Positions 1 through 8,867 of a DNA stretch of 64,000 nucleotides are shown in pieces. Position 1 is the first letter of the stretch. Each line of letters starts with the position of its first letter. The notes beneath the pieces are model-generated. The model was not told the DNA's origin, made no database searches, and was given only the letters and a program-made list of their open reading frames with translations. Made by a program: the position numbers and the translations under genes. The DNA comes from DASRJW01 sp964567755 (GTDB lineage: Bacteria > Krumholzibacteriota > Krumholzibacteriia > G020349025): assembly GCA_964567755.1 (NCBI GenBank), contig CAZMNW010000019.1:1-64000 (forward strand), in the 5' to 3' direction.

Positions 1-1167
1 CGCCAGCGTGTGTCACTCGCCCGGGAGCTTCGGCGGTACCGCCACGTGAGCACGGCCTACGAGGGTCGAGTGATCGGTTTCGTGGCAACCCAGTGGGTGA
101 CTCGGACGCTGCGACCGACCCGCGGGGAGCAGACGTTGCAAGCACATTGGGTGCGGCATGCGAGGGAACGGACGGTCAAGCGCTTGCGCGACGAATCGCG
201 CGCTTTGGATTGCACCCGGCTCGAGGCTCAGGTGGCGGTGGCCGAGGCGCTGACCTCGAGGCTGGGTGTGCTGGATTTGGCGAGCGCCAATCAGAATCCA
301 TCGGGCGGGACGAGCGACAATCGAAACCCTTCGACCGAGCGCTCGGCGGGTGTCGATCGTGATCCATCGAACGAAGGTGGGAGAAGCGGCAGGCACTCGG
401 GTGCGACGGGCGGCGGGAAGACGGCCAGAAGATACGCACGCTCGAATGTTCCGATCGGGTCGGCGGCTGCGATCGCGCGCGCCCGGGCGGCAATCGGGAG
501 GCCCATGGACGATGCCGCTTGGCTCGCATCCTTGCGGCGTGTGCCGGGTGAAACGCGCCTCAGGGCCATTGCCCTCGGCCAGGGTCTGCTCGGACGTGTG
601 GCGCGCAATGGACCCGTGACCGAAACCATGCTCTCCCTCTATCTCAACGAAAACGATGCGATCGCGTTCCTCGGCTGCATCGAACAGGCGCGCAGAACGC
701 TCGTGCTTGGCGCCGAGACCAAGCTCCGGCCTGGTGAAGAGTGTCAAACCTTCCCCTCGGCCAAGATCGCGGCCGAGTACGTACAGCGGAAGCAACCCGT
801 TCCCGACTGGGTGGGACTTCTGGCGTTGCTCGAAGAGTGGCTTTGGACAGAGGACGATCCGAAGACCATGCCGGACCGGCCGGGATGGCGCCAACGTGCG
901 CTCGAGCTTTCGGGGTTCCGCTGCATGGCGCCGGGCTGCACGTCGCGCCGAAATCTGCAGGTGCACCACATTCACTATCGCGGTCACCAGGGCGGCAACG
1001 AGCCGTGGAATGTTCTGGTGTTGTGTGAATTCCATCACCAACAGGGCGAGCATGGGACCTTGGCGCGTTTCAGAGGCAGGGCGCCGCTCGATGTCCTCTG
1101 TCAGCTCGGAGACCAAGGGCTCGGGATGTGGTGGCGAAACGAGACGAGAATCGCCAGACCGAACTGA
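1..1167 (+). CDS. HNH endonuclease domain protein, 5' end cut by window
   Basis: The reading frame is open from base 1, and the first possible start in the window (GTG at 10) has no clear ribosome site, so the gene very probably begins before the window. The C-terminal part (about residues 295-360 counted from base 10) holds an HNH nuclease module: a CMAPGC cysteine pair, then VHHIHY, an Asn in EPWNV and a closing CEFHH. These are the usual metal-binding and catalytic positions. The middle is low-complexity, rich in Ser, Arg and Gly. The family is common in high-GC bacteria, often in several copies, and its biological role is unknown. Convergent with the methyltransferase at 1308. Confidence 0.8.
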   Translation, partial: RQRVSLARELRRYRHVSTAYEGRVIGFVATQWVTRTLRPTRGEQTLQAHWVRHARERTVKRLRDESRALDCTRLEAQVAVAEALTSRLGVLDLASANQNPSGGTSDNRNPSTERSAGVDRDPSNEGGRSGRHSGATGGGKTARRYARSNVPIGSAAAIARARAAIGRPMDDAAWLASLRRVPGETRLRAIALGQGLLGRVARNGPVTETMLSLYLNENDAIAFLGCIEQARRTLVLGAETKLRPGEECQTFPSAKIAAEYVQRKQPVPDWVGLLALLEEWLWTEDDPKTMPDRPGWRQRALELSGFRCMAPGCTSRRNLQVHHIHYRGHQGGNEPWNVLVLCEFHHQQGEHGTLARFRGRAPLDVLCQLGDQGLGMWWRNETRIARPN

Positions 1168-1307
1168 AATAGCGGGGGCTACGCGTTGCAGAACGAGTAT
1201 GTGGTAGCGGAGTTCGACGATCAGCACGCGCCGTCAATAAGCCCGCTGGTCCTTGCACACGGGAATGTGTGATGACGCGCTCCTTGGCCGCACGCGAGCA
1301 ATGCGCC

Positions 1308-2159
1308 TCAATTCTCGACCCTCTCCAGATCGGCGAAGACCAGACCGGCCCAGTACTCGCGCAAGGCCGGCACGCGCAGGAGCGGTTGCAGGAAGCCGAA
1401 CTTGGGCACGGTGTAGCGCAGGTCGCGTGCGAGGAAGGCGCGCTCGGCGTTCAGGATGTCATGAAACCGCCGCACCGTGATGCCGTTCACACAGTGCTCG
1501 AAGTAATGGATGATCTCGAGCGTGCGCCGCGCGGCGCGGGCGTCGACATCGTCCCCACCGGCGGATTGCTCTTCGTCGCGCACCGCGCGCGCGAGCGTGC
1601 CATACAGCAAGCGTCGCGACAAGAGAATATGGCACCACGGGATCTTGACATGATCGTAGAGATGCGATCCGAGCGGCGACTTGTAGGGCGTGAAGTAGAG
1701 ATAGAGTCGGCCTCCCGGGCGCAGCACCCGTCCCAGCTCGCGCAACGCCGCGGCTGGATCGGCGAAGTGCTCGAGCGAGTCGTTTGCGGTCACCACGTCG
1801 AAACATCCCGCCGCGAAGGGGAGGCGCATCGCATCGCCCCTCAGGACATCGATGCGTGTCGATTGACCGCGAGCGGCGGCGAACTTGCGGCTCTGCGCCA
1901 CATGGCTCGGATCCAGATCGAGGCCGACAACTTGGCGCGCGCCGGATTCCGCGTACCACACCGTTTTGCCACCTAGTCCGCAGCCCACATCCAAGATGCG
2001 CCGATCGCCGAGCGACGCACCGGCAAAGTGGCGTTGGAAGATCTCGCGCCCGACGCGGTATTCCCACTCCGAATACGCATCGTCGGACTCGCGCCCGCCC
2101 ACGCGCGGCTTGGGGAACAGGCGGTTGATCCGCACCACGGCTTCGAGGAGGAGATCCAT
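1308..2159 (-). CDS. class I SAM-dependent methyltransferase
   Basis: A 283-residue protein with the class I SAM-binding motif ILDVGCGLGG near residue 55, an acidic ribose-binding position (GLDLDP) and FDVVTANDSLEHF as motif IV. It resembles UbiE/Methyltransf_11-type enzymes; the substrate cannot be told. The frame continues upstream, but the ATG at 2159 fits because it overlaps the stop codon of the HAD gene (TGATG), a sign of translational coupling, and because the extra upstream residues look like out-of-frame HAD sequence. Last gene of a three-gene minus-strand run after acyl-CoA dehydrogenase and HAD phosphatase. Confidence 0.85.
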   Translation of the reverse strand: MDLLLEAVVRINRLFPKPRVGGRESDDAYSEWEYRVGREIFQRHFAGASLGDRRILDVGCGLGGKTVWYAESGARQVVGLDLDPSHVAQSRKFAAARGQSTRIDVLRGDAMRLPFAAGCFDVVTANDSLEHFADPAAALRELGRVLRPGGRLYLYFTPYKSPLGSHLYDHVKIPWCHILLSRRLLYGTLARAVRDEEQSAGGDDVDARAARRTLEIIHYFEHCVNGITVRRFHDILNAERAFLARDLRYTVPKFGFLQPLLRVPALREYWAGLVFADLERVEN

Positions 2160-3022
2160 CAGTCGACGAGGGAATCGAGGACGTAGGTGGGCTGCAGATC
2201 CTGACTGCGCATGACCGCTTCGGCTTCCTCGCGGTTGCGATGCCAACCGGAGAGCACGAGCATGGTGTCGAATCCCATGGCGATGCCACCGCGAATGCCG
2301 CTCTCGAGGTTGTCGTCCACCACCAACACGCGTGGGGCCGCGAATGCCGTGTGCTCGCGCAGCCGCCGCAGTGCCAGGTCGAAGATCGGTCGGTGCGGTT
2401 TGCCGAGCCACCGCACGCGGACGCCCAGTTCGCGTTCGAAGATGCGCGCCAACGCGCCGGCCACGAGCGTGATCTCACCGTTCCCCGTCGGCGTGAAGAC
2501 GTCGGGATTGGTGCAGATGACCGGCACGCCGTGGCGGTAGACGGCGTTGCATGCCGCATCCAAGACATCCTTGTTCAGCTGCCGCGAGCTGCCGACGACG
2601 ACCGCCGCGGCTTCGGCGTAGCGCTGCCGCGCCTGGCCGTCAGGGATGACGCTGCCGCCGGCGCGGCGCACGTACTCGGCCGCCGGCTCGTTGCCGATGC
2701 TGAGGATCGGTTGGCCGACGAGGCCGCTCGCGGCGAACTCGTCCACCAGCGCTTCGCCGGCGGTGACGAGTCGGGAAGGCGCGATCTCCAACCCAATTTG
2801 CGCCAGCCAGACGGCGATTTGCTCGGGCAGGGCGGTGCCGTTGTTGGTGATGAAGAACAGGCGTGGCCCATTGGATTCGAGCGCCCTGAGCAGCGCCGGT
2901 ACGCCGGCGATGGCCTGCGGGCCCAAGTGCAGGACGCCGTCGATGTCGCAGAGCACCACGTCGTAGCGGCGGAATATCTCGACACTGCGCAGCTCAGGCT
3001 CGATCGAAGATCTCCTTGGCAA
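2159..3022 (-). CDS. HAD-IIA family hydrolase (NagD-like phosphatase)
   Basis: About 287 residues with HAD motifs in order: DIDGVL (nucleophile and acid/base Asp), FITNNGT (motif II), LGKPHRPIF (motif III Lys) and VVDDN in place of the usual GDxxxTD motif IV. This fits the HAD-IIA group, which includes NagD, 4-nitrophenylphosphatase and pyridoxal phosphatase, small cytosolic phosphatases of nucleotides or sugars. The start is uncertain: TTG at 3022 lies inside the end of the acyl-CoA dehydrogenase gene (29-base overlap), and a good AGGAGA sits just inside it without an ATG or GTG at normal distance. Translationally linked to the methyltransferase. Confidence 0.85.
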   Translation of the reverse strand: MPRRSSIEPELRSVEIFRRYDVVLCDIDGVLHLGPQAIAGVPALLRALESNGPRLFFITNNGTALPEQIAVWLAQIGLEIAPSRLVTAGEALVDEFAASGLVGQPILSIGNEPAAEYVRRAGGSVIPDGQARQRYAEAAAVVVGSSRQLNKDVLDAACNAVYRHGVPVICTNPDVFTPTGNGEITLVAGALARIFERELGVRVRWLGKPHRPIFDLALRRLREHTAFAAPRVLVVDDNLESGIRGGIAMGFDTMLVLSGWHRNREEAEAVMRSQDLQPTYVLDSLVD

Positions 3023-4139
3023 TGATCAGACGCTGGATCTGGCTCGTGCCCTCGTAGATTTGGAACACCTTGGCGTCGCGCATCAGCTTCTCGACCGGAT
3101 ACTCGGTGCTGTAGCCATAGCCACCGAAGACCTGCACCGCATCCAACGCCACGCGCATAGCCGTGTCCGCGGCGCTCGCCTTGGCGAAGGCTGCCTGCAG
3201 CGTATTGCGTTGGCCCTGGTCGATGGTCCAAGCGGCGAGCCACACCAAGAGCCGCGCCGCCTCGATGTCCTTGGCCATGTCGGCGATCATGAACGCGATA
3301 GCCTGGTGCTTGGCGATGGGCACGCCAAAAGCGCTGCGTTCCTTGGCGTAATGCACCGCATGTTCCATGGCGTGTCGGGCCAACCCGACGGCGGCCGCAG
3401 ACACCACCGGTCGCGTGTGGTCGAACGCCGCCATGGCGATTTTGAAACCGTCGCCTTCATTGCCCAGGCGATTCGCCGCCGGCACGGCCACGTCGGTGAA
3501 ACGCACAGCGCGCGTGTCGCTGGCGTGCTGGCCGAGGTTCTTCTCTTTCTTGCCCACCTCGATGCCCGGAGTTTCACGCGGCACCAGGAACGCCGACATG
3601 CCCTTGTGCTTCTTCTCCGGATCGGTGTAGGCCAGAACGAAATACCAGTGCGCGAAGCTGGCGCCGGTGATCCACATCTTCTCGCCATTCAGCACGTAGT
3701 CGTCGCCGGCTTTGCGCGCACGGGTCTTGATTCCGGCCACGTCGCTGCCGGCATCGGGCTCGGTGACGCAATACGACGCCAGCCTGAACTCCTCCACCAT
3801 GGGTGCGAGCCATTGTTTCTTCTGCGCGTCCGTTCCGGCCACGATCACTGGGGCCTCGGCGAGACCGTTGGCCTCCATCGCGGTCGCGATCCCGGTGCAG
3901 CCCCAGGCGATCTCCTCGGCGAGAAGACAGCCCTCCAGGACACCGAGGCCGAGCCCGCCGTACGCGGCTGGCACGTGCGTGTTCATCAGGCCGAGCTCCC
4001 ACGCCTGACGCATGATCGCGAGCGGAAACTCGCCGCTTCGATCGTGCTCCGCAGCCTTGGGCTCTATCTCTTTGGCGGCGAACTCGTGCGCCAGGTCACG
4101 CAGCTGTTGTTGCTCCTGGCTCAGACTGAAGTCGATCAT
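2994..4139 (-). CDS. acyl-CoA dehydrogenase
   Basis: A 381-residue flavoprotein of normal family length. It catalyses alpha,beta-dehydrogenation of an acyl-CoA with electrons passed to ETF. Visible signatures are YCVTEPDAGSD (FAD/substrate contact), GEKMWITGA, the FGGYGY motif near the C-terminus, and IYEGTSQIQR, whose Glu is the catalytic base in short- and medium-chain enzymes. The ATG at 4139 is chosen over an upstream in-frame ATG because GGAGGAGG stands at the right distance and the family starts with this IDFSLSQEQ segment. ETF genes are present at 47745-49540, and further beta-oxidation-type enzymes begin at 4837. Confidence 0.93.
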   Translation of the reverse strand: MIDFSLSQEQQQLRDLAHEFAAKEIEPKAAEHDRSGEFPLAIMRQAWELGLMNTHVPAAYGGLGLGVLEGCLLAEEIAWGCTGIATAMEANGLAEAPVIVAGTDAQKKQWLAPMVEEFRLASYCVTEPDAGSDVAGIKTRARKAGDDYVLNGEKMWITGASFAHWYFVLAYTDPEKKHKGMSAFLVPRETPGIEVGKKEKNLGQHASDTRAVRFTDVAVPAANRLGNEGDGFKIAMAAFDHTRPVVSAAAVGLARHAMEHAVHYAKERSAFGVPIAKHQAIAFMIADMAKDIEAARLLVWLAAWTIDQGQRNTLQAAFAKASAADTAMRVALDAVQVFGGYGYSTEYPVEKLMRDAKVFQIYEGTSQIQRLIIAKEIFDRA

Positions 4140-4244
4140 CGCCGCCTCCTCCACGTGTCGAGATCGGCCCGGGGCGCGAAGCGAAGGGACGCGTGACACG
4201 GTCCGAACGACTCGGGGCCCCTTCCCGCGTTTCAGGGTAGAGCC

Positions 4245-4643
4245 TCAAACGTCGAGGGTCCAGTCATCGTCGGTGTGGAAGCGGCCGTCGGGTCCGGCGC
4301 TGCGGACGAGCAGCCCGCGCTCCCCCGATTCGACCGCGAGGGCTCTTCCCCACTCGTCGGCGAGATCGTCGTACTGCAGCAACCCAGCGCCGACGAGCGC
4401 ATCCAGAGTGGCGGGCGCTTGCCCATTCAGTGCCCGGTACTCGCGCACCGCGAGCTCGAGCCGCCGGCGCAACAGGATCTGCGCCGTCATCTGCCCGCGC
4501 TCGACTGTGGCCTTGCCGCTCACGGTTTCCGCGCCACGCCAGAGTGCACGCTTCCATTCCACGACACGCTGGCGCGCCTGCGGCGAACTCGCCACCGCGC
4601 CCAAAATCGCGGCGGCGATGCCGAGCTTGACGAGAGTTCGCAT
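4245..4643 (-). CDS. GspG-like membrane-anchored protein
   Basis: A 132-residue protein from ATG 4643, with an N-terminal hydrophobic segment (residues 3-18) followed by a helical stretch and a short globular end. The C-terminal half (LNGQAPATLDAL, then DEWGRAL, then SAGPDGRFHTDDDW) matches the pattern of the type II secretion pseudopilin GspG, where a PWG segment and a final GxDG-acidic loop form the calcium site. The classic prepilin peptidase motif is not obvious, so this may be a GspG-like periplasmic protein and not a processed pseudopilin. Faces away from the catabolic operon at 4837, with a 193-base gap between them. Confidence 0.6.
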   Translation of the reverse strand: MRTLVKLGIAAAILGAVASSPQARQRVVEWKRALWRGAETVSGKATVERGQMTAQILLRRRLELAVREYRALNGQAPATLDALVGAGLLQYDDLADEWGRALAVESGERGLLVRSAGPDGRFHTDDDWTLDV

Positions 4644-4836
4644 TTCGACTCCGGGTTCCGGTCCCGCGGGCATGGTCGTGTTCCAGCACGACCCGCCTGG
4701 ACCTCGGCGGTCGATGACGTGCAATGGCCGTTCCCGATGGGGCATGTCCTGGATCGGCATCATCCGAACCCACATCTAGTGTAGGATTCCGCCGTCCGAG
4801 CGCGTCGTCGCCGTTTCTGGAACATGAGGAGGCCGC

Positions 4837-5697
4837 ATGGGGATCGAACGGATCGCGGTCATTGGAGCCGGGATCATGGGCCGCGGCATCGCGCAGGTCG
4901 CCGCCGTTGGTGGCTTCGAGACCGTGCTCCAGGACATCGATGCCGAGCAGCTGCAATCGGGACTGCGAGACATTCAAGCTTCCATGGCCAAGGCTGTCGA
5001 CCGCGGGGCACTGGACGCCGAGCAAGCGCGTCTGGCGCTCGGGCGCCTGCACACGGTGACGGCGTTGGACGCGGCCGCCGCCGGCGCGCAATTGGTGATC
5101 GAAGCCGTGCCCGAGCGCATGCACCTCAAGCTCGAGATTCTGGGCGAGCTCGATCGATTGTGCGCGCCGCAAACGATTCTCGCGTCCAACACGTCGTCGT
5201 TGTCGATCACCGAGATGGCAGCGGCCACGCGGCGCGCGCCGCTCGTGGTCGGCATGCACTTCTTCAATCCGGTGCCGCGCATGCGCCTGCTCGAAATCGT
5301 GCGCGCACTCGAAACCAGCGCCGCTGCGGTCGAGGCGGCGCAGGACGTCGCCCGCCGCATGGGCAAGGAACCCGTGGTGGTGCGTGAATCGCCCGGCTTC
5401 GTCACCAGCCGCATCAATGCCTTGATCGGCAACGAAGCCTTCCGCATGCTCGAGGAAGGTGTGGCGAGCGCCGCCGACATCGACAAGGCACTCAAGCTCG
5501 GCCTCAACCACCCCATGGGACCGTTCGAGCTCGTCGACTTGGTGGGCCTCGACACCCGGTTGTCGATCCTCGAATACCTGCACCATACACTCGGCGATCG
5601 CTTCCGGCCCTCGCCACTGCTGGTGCAGTACGTCAAGGGCGGGCGTCTCGGGCGCAAGACCGGACGCGGCGTCTACGAGTACGGGAGCAGCACATGA
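4837..5697 (+). CDS. 3-hydroxyacyl-CoA dehydrogenase (3-hydroxybutyryl-CoA type)
   Basis: A 286-residue enzyme of the single-domain-pair type (PaaH/Hbd/FadB2). It oxidises 3-hydroxyacyl-CoA to 3-ketoacyl-CoA with NAD. The N-terminal Rossmann motif is VIGAGIMGRGIA; the catalytic His is in HFFNPVPRM; the family signature SPGFVTSRI precedes the C-terminal helical domain, where NHPMGPFELVDLVGLD contacts substrate. GAGGAGG stands 5 bases before the ATG. First gene of a five-gene run; its stop overlaps the enoyl-CoA hydratase start by four bases (ATGA). Confidence 0.93.
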   Translation: MGIERIAVIGAGIMGRGIAQVAAVGGFETVLQDIDAEQLQSGLRDIQASMAKAVDRGALDAEQARLALGRLHTVTALDAAAAGAQLVIEAVPERMHLKLEILGELDRLCAPQTILASNTSSLSITEMAAATRRAPLVVGMHFFNPVPRMRLLEIVRALETSAAAVEAAQDVARRMGKEPVVVRESPGFVTSRINALIGNEAFRMLEEGVASAADIDKALKLGLNHPMGPFELVDLVGLDTRLSILEYLHHTLGDRFRPSPLLVQYVKGGRLGRKTGRGVYEYGSST

Positions 5698-6497
5698 GCG
5701 ACAACGCGGGCGAGCGGCGACGCATTGGCTACCAGGTCCAAGAGGGCATCGCCATCCTGGAGCTGCAGGAGCCGCCCGCCAATTGCTACAGCTACGAGAT
5801 GATGCGCGAGTTGGACGATGCGATCCTGCGCGCCCGCTTCGACGACGACGTGCACGTATTGCTGCTGCGCGGCAGCGGCGACAAGTTCTTCTGTGCCGGG
5901 GCCGATATCGGCACGCTGCAGCACATGAGGCCGCGCTACAAGTATTACTTCTGCTTGCACGCCAACGAAACGCTCAATCGCTTGGAACAGACGCCGAAGC
6001 TGGTCATCGCGGCGCTGAACGGCCACTGCGTCGGCGGCGGGCTGGAAGTGGCCATGGCGGCCGACCTGCGCATCGCTCGGCGCGGCGCCGGCAAACTCGG
6101 CCTGCCCGAAGTGAACCTGGGCGTGCTCCCCGGCACCGGCGGCACGCAGCGTCTGGCGCGTCTGGTCGGCAAGTCGCGTGCGCTCGAGCTCATGGTCACA
6201 GGCAGGCTGCTGAGCTTCGAAGACGCCGAGCGCATCGGCCTGGTGCACGCGATTCTGGCGCCAGAGGATTTCGCTTCGGGCGCGCTGGAGTACGCGCGGC
6301 AGTTCGTGCCGCCGGCGCGCGCGGCGCGCGCGGTGGGTCTGATCAAGCGCGCCGTGCACACCGGACTCGAGGTCGGTTTCGAACAGGCGTTGGCGCTCGA
6401 ACGCGAGCTGCAGCAACAATTGTTCGAGAGCGACGACGCGAGCGAAGGCATCCGCGCCTACAACGACAAGAGCACACCCCGTTTCCAAGGGCGTTGA
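5694..6497 (+). CDS. enoyl-CoA hydratase/isomerase (crotonase family)
   Basis: A 267-residue crotonase-fold protein. Both catalytic glutamates of true hydratases can be placed: one in GGGLEVAMAAD and one in GLPEVNLGVLPGTGGT, and the oxyanion-hole segment FFCAGADI is intact. It should therefore hydrate a 2-enoyl-CoA to the 3-hydroxyacyl-CoA that the preceding enzyme oxidises. The start ATG overlaps the dehydrogenase stop (ATGA). An insertion-like stretch around RPRYKYYFCLHANE replaces the usual active-site loop and may tune substrate choice. Confidence 0.92.
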   Translation: MSDNAGERRRIGYQVQEGIAILELQEPPANCYSYEMMRELDDAILRARFDDDVHVLLLRGSGDKFFCAGADIGTLQHMRPRYKYYFCLHANETLNRLEQTPKLVIAALNGHCVGGGLEVAMAADLRIARRGAGKLGLPEVNLGVLPGTGGTQRLARLVGKSRALELMVTGRLLSFEDAERIGLVHAILAPEDFASGALEYARQFVPPARAARAVGLIKRAVHTGLEVGFEQALALERELQQQLFESDDASEGIRAYNDKSTPRFQGR

Positions 6498-6513
6498 ATC
6501 GAAAGGCGACATC

Positions 6514-7995
6514 GTGAGCACCGAAATTCGTACCGCCGCGCCTTTGCGCCTGCCGCCGCTCGATCTGCACATCGGCGGCGCCTGGCGCCCGTCCGGTTCC
6601 GGCCGGCGCTTCGCCACCTTCAACCCGGCCACCGGCAAGCCCCTGTGCGAAGTCGCGGAGGCCGACGTGCGCGATGCCGATGCCAGCGTGCAAGCGGCAC
6701 GCGCCGCTCTCGGTGGCGCGTGGGGACGCATGTCCGCCAGCGATCGCGGCAAGCTGCTGTGGAAGCTGGGCGATCGCATTCTCGACAACCTCGAAGATTT
6801 GGCCGCGCTCGAGAGCGCCGACACCGGCAAGCCCATTGCCGAAGCCCGCAGCATCGACGTGCCGCTCACCGCCGACTGCTTCCACTACTACGCCGGGCTG
6901 GCCACCAAGATCGAGGGCGCCACGGTGCCCGTGCGCGGCCCGTTCTTCTGCTACACGTTGCGCGAGCCCGTCGGCGTCATGGCGCTGATCACTCCCTGGA
7001 ACTTCCCGATGTTGCTCTCCGCACGCAAGCTCGCCGTCGCGCTCGCCGCGGGAAACGCCATCATCCACAAGCCCGCGAGCGAAACGCCGCTGTCGGCACT
7101 GCGTCTGGCGGAGCTGGCGGCGGAAGTCGGCTTTCCCGCCGGAGCCTGGAACGCGTTGCCCGGGCGCGGCTCCGTCGCTGGCGCCGCGCTCGTCGAGCAT
7201 CCCGGCATCGGTGGCATCGCCTTCACCGGCTCCACCGAGGTCGGGCAGCAGTTGATGCGACAGGCCGCCGGGACGTTGAAAAAGCTGACCTTGGAGCTCG
7301 GCGGCAAGTCGCCGCACATCGTGCTGGCGGACGCCGATCTCGAGCTGGCCGCCAAGTTCGTCATGATCGGCATCTTTTACAATGCGGGCGAGGTCTGCAC
7401 TGCGGGCTCGCGGTTGTTCGTCGAATCCAGCATCTACGAAGCGTTCATGGACAAGCTCGTCGAGCGCAGCGCCAAGATTGTGCCGGGCGATCCGAGCGAT
7501 CCGAAGACGCGGCTCGGCCCGCTGGTTTCGGCCAAACAGCTCGAGTCGGTACAACAGTATGTGAACGTGGGCAAGAAAGAAGGCGCTCGGTTGTTGCTCG
7601 GGGGAGAACGCTCGGACATCCCCAACCGCGAGGGCTATTACTTCAAACCCACGATCTTCGGCGACGTCAAGTCCGAGATGACGATCGCGCGCGAGGAGAT
7701 CTTCGGTCCCGTGCTCGCCGCGCTGCGCTTCGAATCGATGGACGAGATGGTGACGCAGGCGAACGCCACGCCCTACGGTCTGGCGGCGGGAGTGTGGACC
7801 CGCGATGTCAAGAAGGCGCATGGCTTGGCGCGCGCGCTCCAGGCCGGCACGGTGTGGGTGAACACGTTCGGCATGTTCGATACCGCGGCACCCTACGGCG
7901 GGTACAAGGCCAGCGGCTTCGGGCGCGAATCCGGCATGGCGGCGATCGAGTCCTACACCCAGCTCAAGACCGTGTGGGTGGACCTCAAGGCGTGA
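6514..7995 (+). CDS. NAD(P)-dependent aldehyde dehydrogenase
   Basis: A 493-residue enzyme of the ALDH superfamily. It holds the cofactor segment ITPWNFPM, the Rossmann motif FTGSTEVGQ, the general base Glu in LTLELGGKSP and the nucleophilic Cys in NAGEVCTAGSR. Overall sequence style is close to betaine/gamma-aminobutyraldehyde or hydroxymuconic-semialdehyde dehydrogenases; the substrate is not assignable from sequence alone. GTG start at 6514, 16 bases after the hydratase stop. Its last bases overlap the GTG start of the amidohydrolase (GTGA), so the operon continues. Confidence 0.93.
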   Translation: MSTEIRTAAPLRLPPLDLHIGGAWRPSGSGRRFATFNPATGKPLCEVAEADVRDADASVQAARAALGGAWGRMSASDRGKLLWKLGDRILDNLEDLAALESADTGKPIAEARSIDVPLTADCFHYYAGLATKIEGATVPVRGPFFCYTLREPVGVMALITPWNFPMLLSARKLAVALAAGNAIIHKPASETPLSALRLAELAAEVGFPAGAWNALPGRGSVAGAALVEHPGIGGIAFTGSTEVGQQLMRQAAGTLKKLTLELGGKSPHIVLADADLELAAKFVMIGIFYNAGEVCTAGSRLFVESSIYEAFMDKLVERSAKIVPGDPSDPKTRLGPLVSAKQLESVQQYVNVGKKEGARLLLGGERSDIPNREGYYFKPTIFGDVKSEMTIAREEIFGPVLAALRFESMDEMVTQANATPYGLAAGVWTRDVKKAHGLARALQAGTVWVNTFGMFDTAAPYGGYKASGFGRESGMAAIESYTQLKTVWVDLKA

Positions 7996-8867
7996 GTCTC
8001 CCGACCGACATCACGCGCGTCATCGACGCCCACCTGCACGTGCAGCCCTGGCACATGCTGCACCGCGAGGTGCGCGACCGGCTGTGGCACGGACGTGAAG
8101 GCGCAGCCGACGCGATCGCCATCGCCGAGGATCCCGGACTCCTGTTGCGCTTCCTCGACGCCCAAGACATCGAAACCGCCGTTCTCGTCAACTACGTGAG
8201 CCCTGAGGTCATGGGGTTCACGGACGCGACCAACGACTGGATCGCGCGCTACGTCCGCGGCCACGAAGATCGGATGATCGCAGTCGGCTCGGTGCACCCG
8301 AGAACGAGCCGCGACCCGCGTGCCGATGTCGAGCGTTTAGCCGAGTCCGGCATCCGCATGCTCAAGCTGCATCCGCCGCATCAGCTGGTGCGCGCCAACG
8401 AATATCTGGACGGACTCGACGCCTTGCGAGGGATCTATGCCAGCGCGATGGCTTGTGACCTGCCGATCCTCGTGCACACGGGGACGTCCATTTTCCCCGG
8501 CGCGCGCAACCGCTTCGCCGACCCCATGCCCATCGACGACGTGGCCTGCGATTTCCCCGAGCTGCGCATCGTCCTCGCCCACGGCGGTCGGCCGCTCTAC
8601 ATGGATACCTGTATTTTCCTTTTGCGGCGACACCCCAACGTGTGGATGGATGTGAGCGGGATCCCGCCGCGTGCGCTGCTCGACTATTTTCCCAAACTCG
8701 AGAGCATGGCGGAAAAGGTGCTCTGGGGCACCGACTGGCCCGCCCCGGGCGTGCCCGCACCACGTCGCAACGTCGAACAGTTCTGCGCCTTGCCGCTCTC
8801 GGATGCGACCAAACGCCGCATCTTGCGCGACAACGCCCGCGCCTTCTTCCGCCTGGGATCCCCATGA
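7992..8867 (+). CDS. amidohydrolase family 2 protein (ACMSD-like TIM barrel)
   Basis: A 291-residue metal-dependent TIM-barrel protein. Ligands typical of the amidohydrolase-2 group are all visible: HLH in IDAHLHVQ, a His in ILVHTGTS, a His in VLAHGG and the Asp in LWGTDWPAPG. Family members include 2-amino-3-carboxymuconate semialdehyde decarboxylase and several aromatic-acid (de)carboxylases and hydrolases, often next to an aldehyde dehydrogenase as here. The GTG start overlaps the aldehyde dehydrogenase stop, which fixes the start. The stop overlaps the next gene (ATGA). Confidence 0.85.
   Translation: MSLPTDITRVIDAHLHVQPWHMLHREVRDRLWHGREGAADAIAIAEDPGLLLRFLDAQDIETAVLVNYVSPEVMGFTDATNDWIARYVRGHEDRMIAVGSVHPRTSRDPRADVERLAESGIRMLKLHPPHQLVRANEYLDGLDALRGIYASAMACDLPILVHTGTSIFPGARNRFADPMPIDDVACDFPELRIVLAHGGRPLYMDTCIFLLRRHPNVWMDVSGIPPRALLDYFPKLESMAEKVLWGTDWPAPGVPAPRRNVEQFCALPLSDATKRRILRDNARAFFRLGSP

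Noticed and set aside
6645..8867. A 740-codon plus-strand frame.
   Set aside because: Only its end (from GTG 7992) is the amidohydrolase; the first 449 codons are an Arg-rich shadow of the aldehyde dehydrogenase gene.
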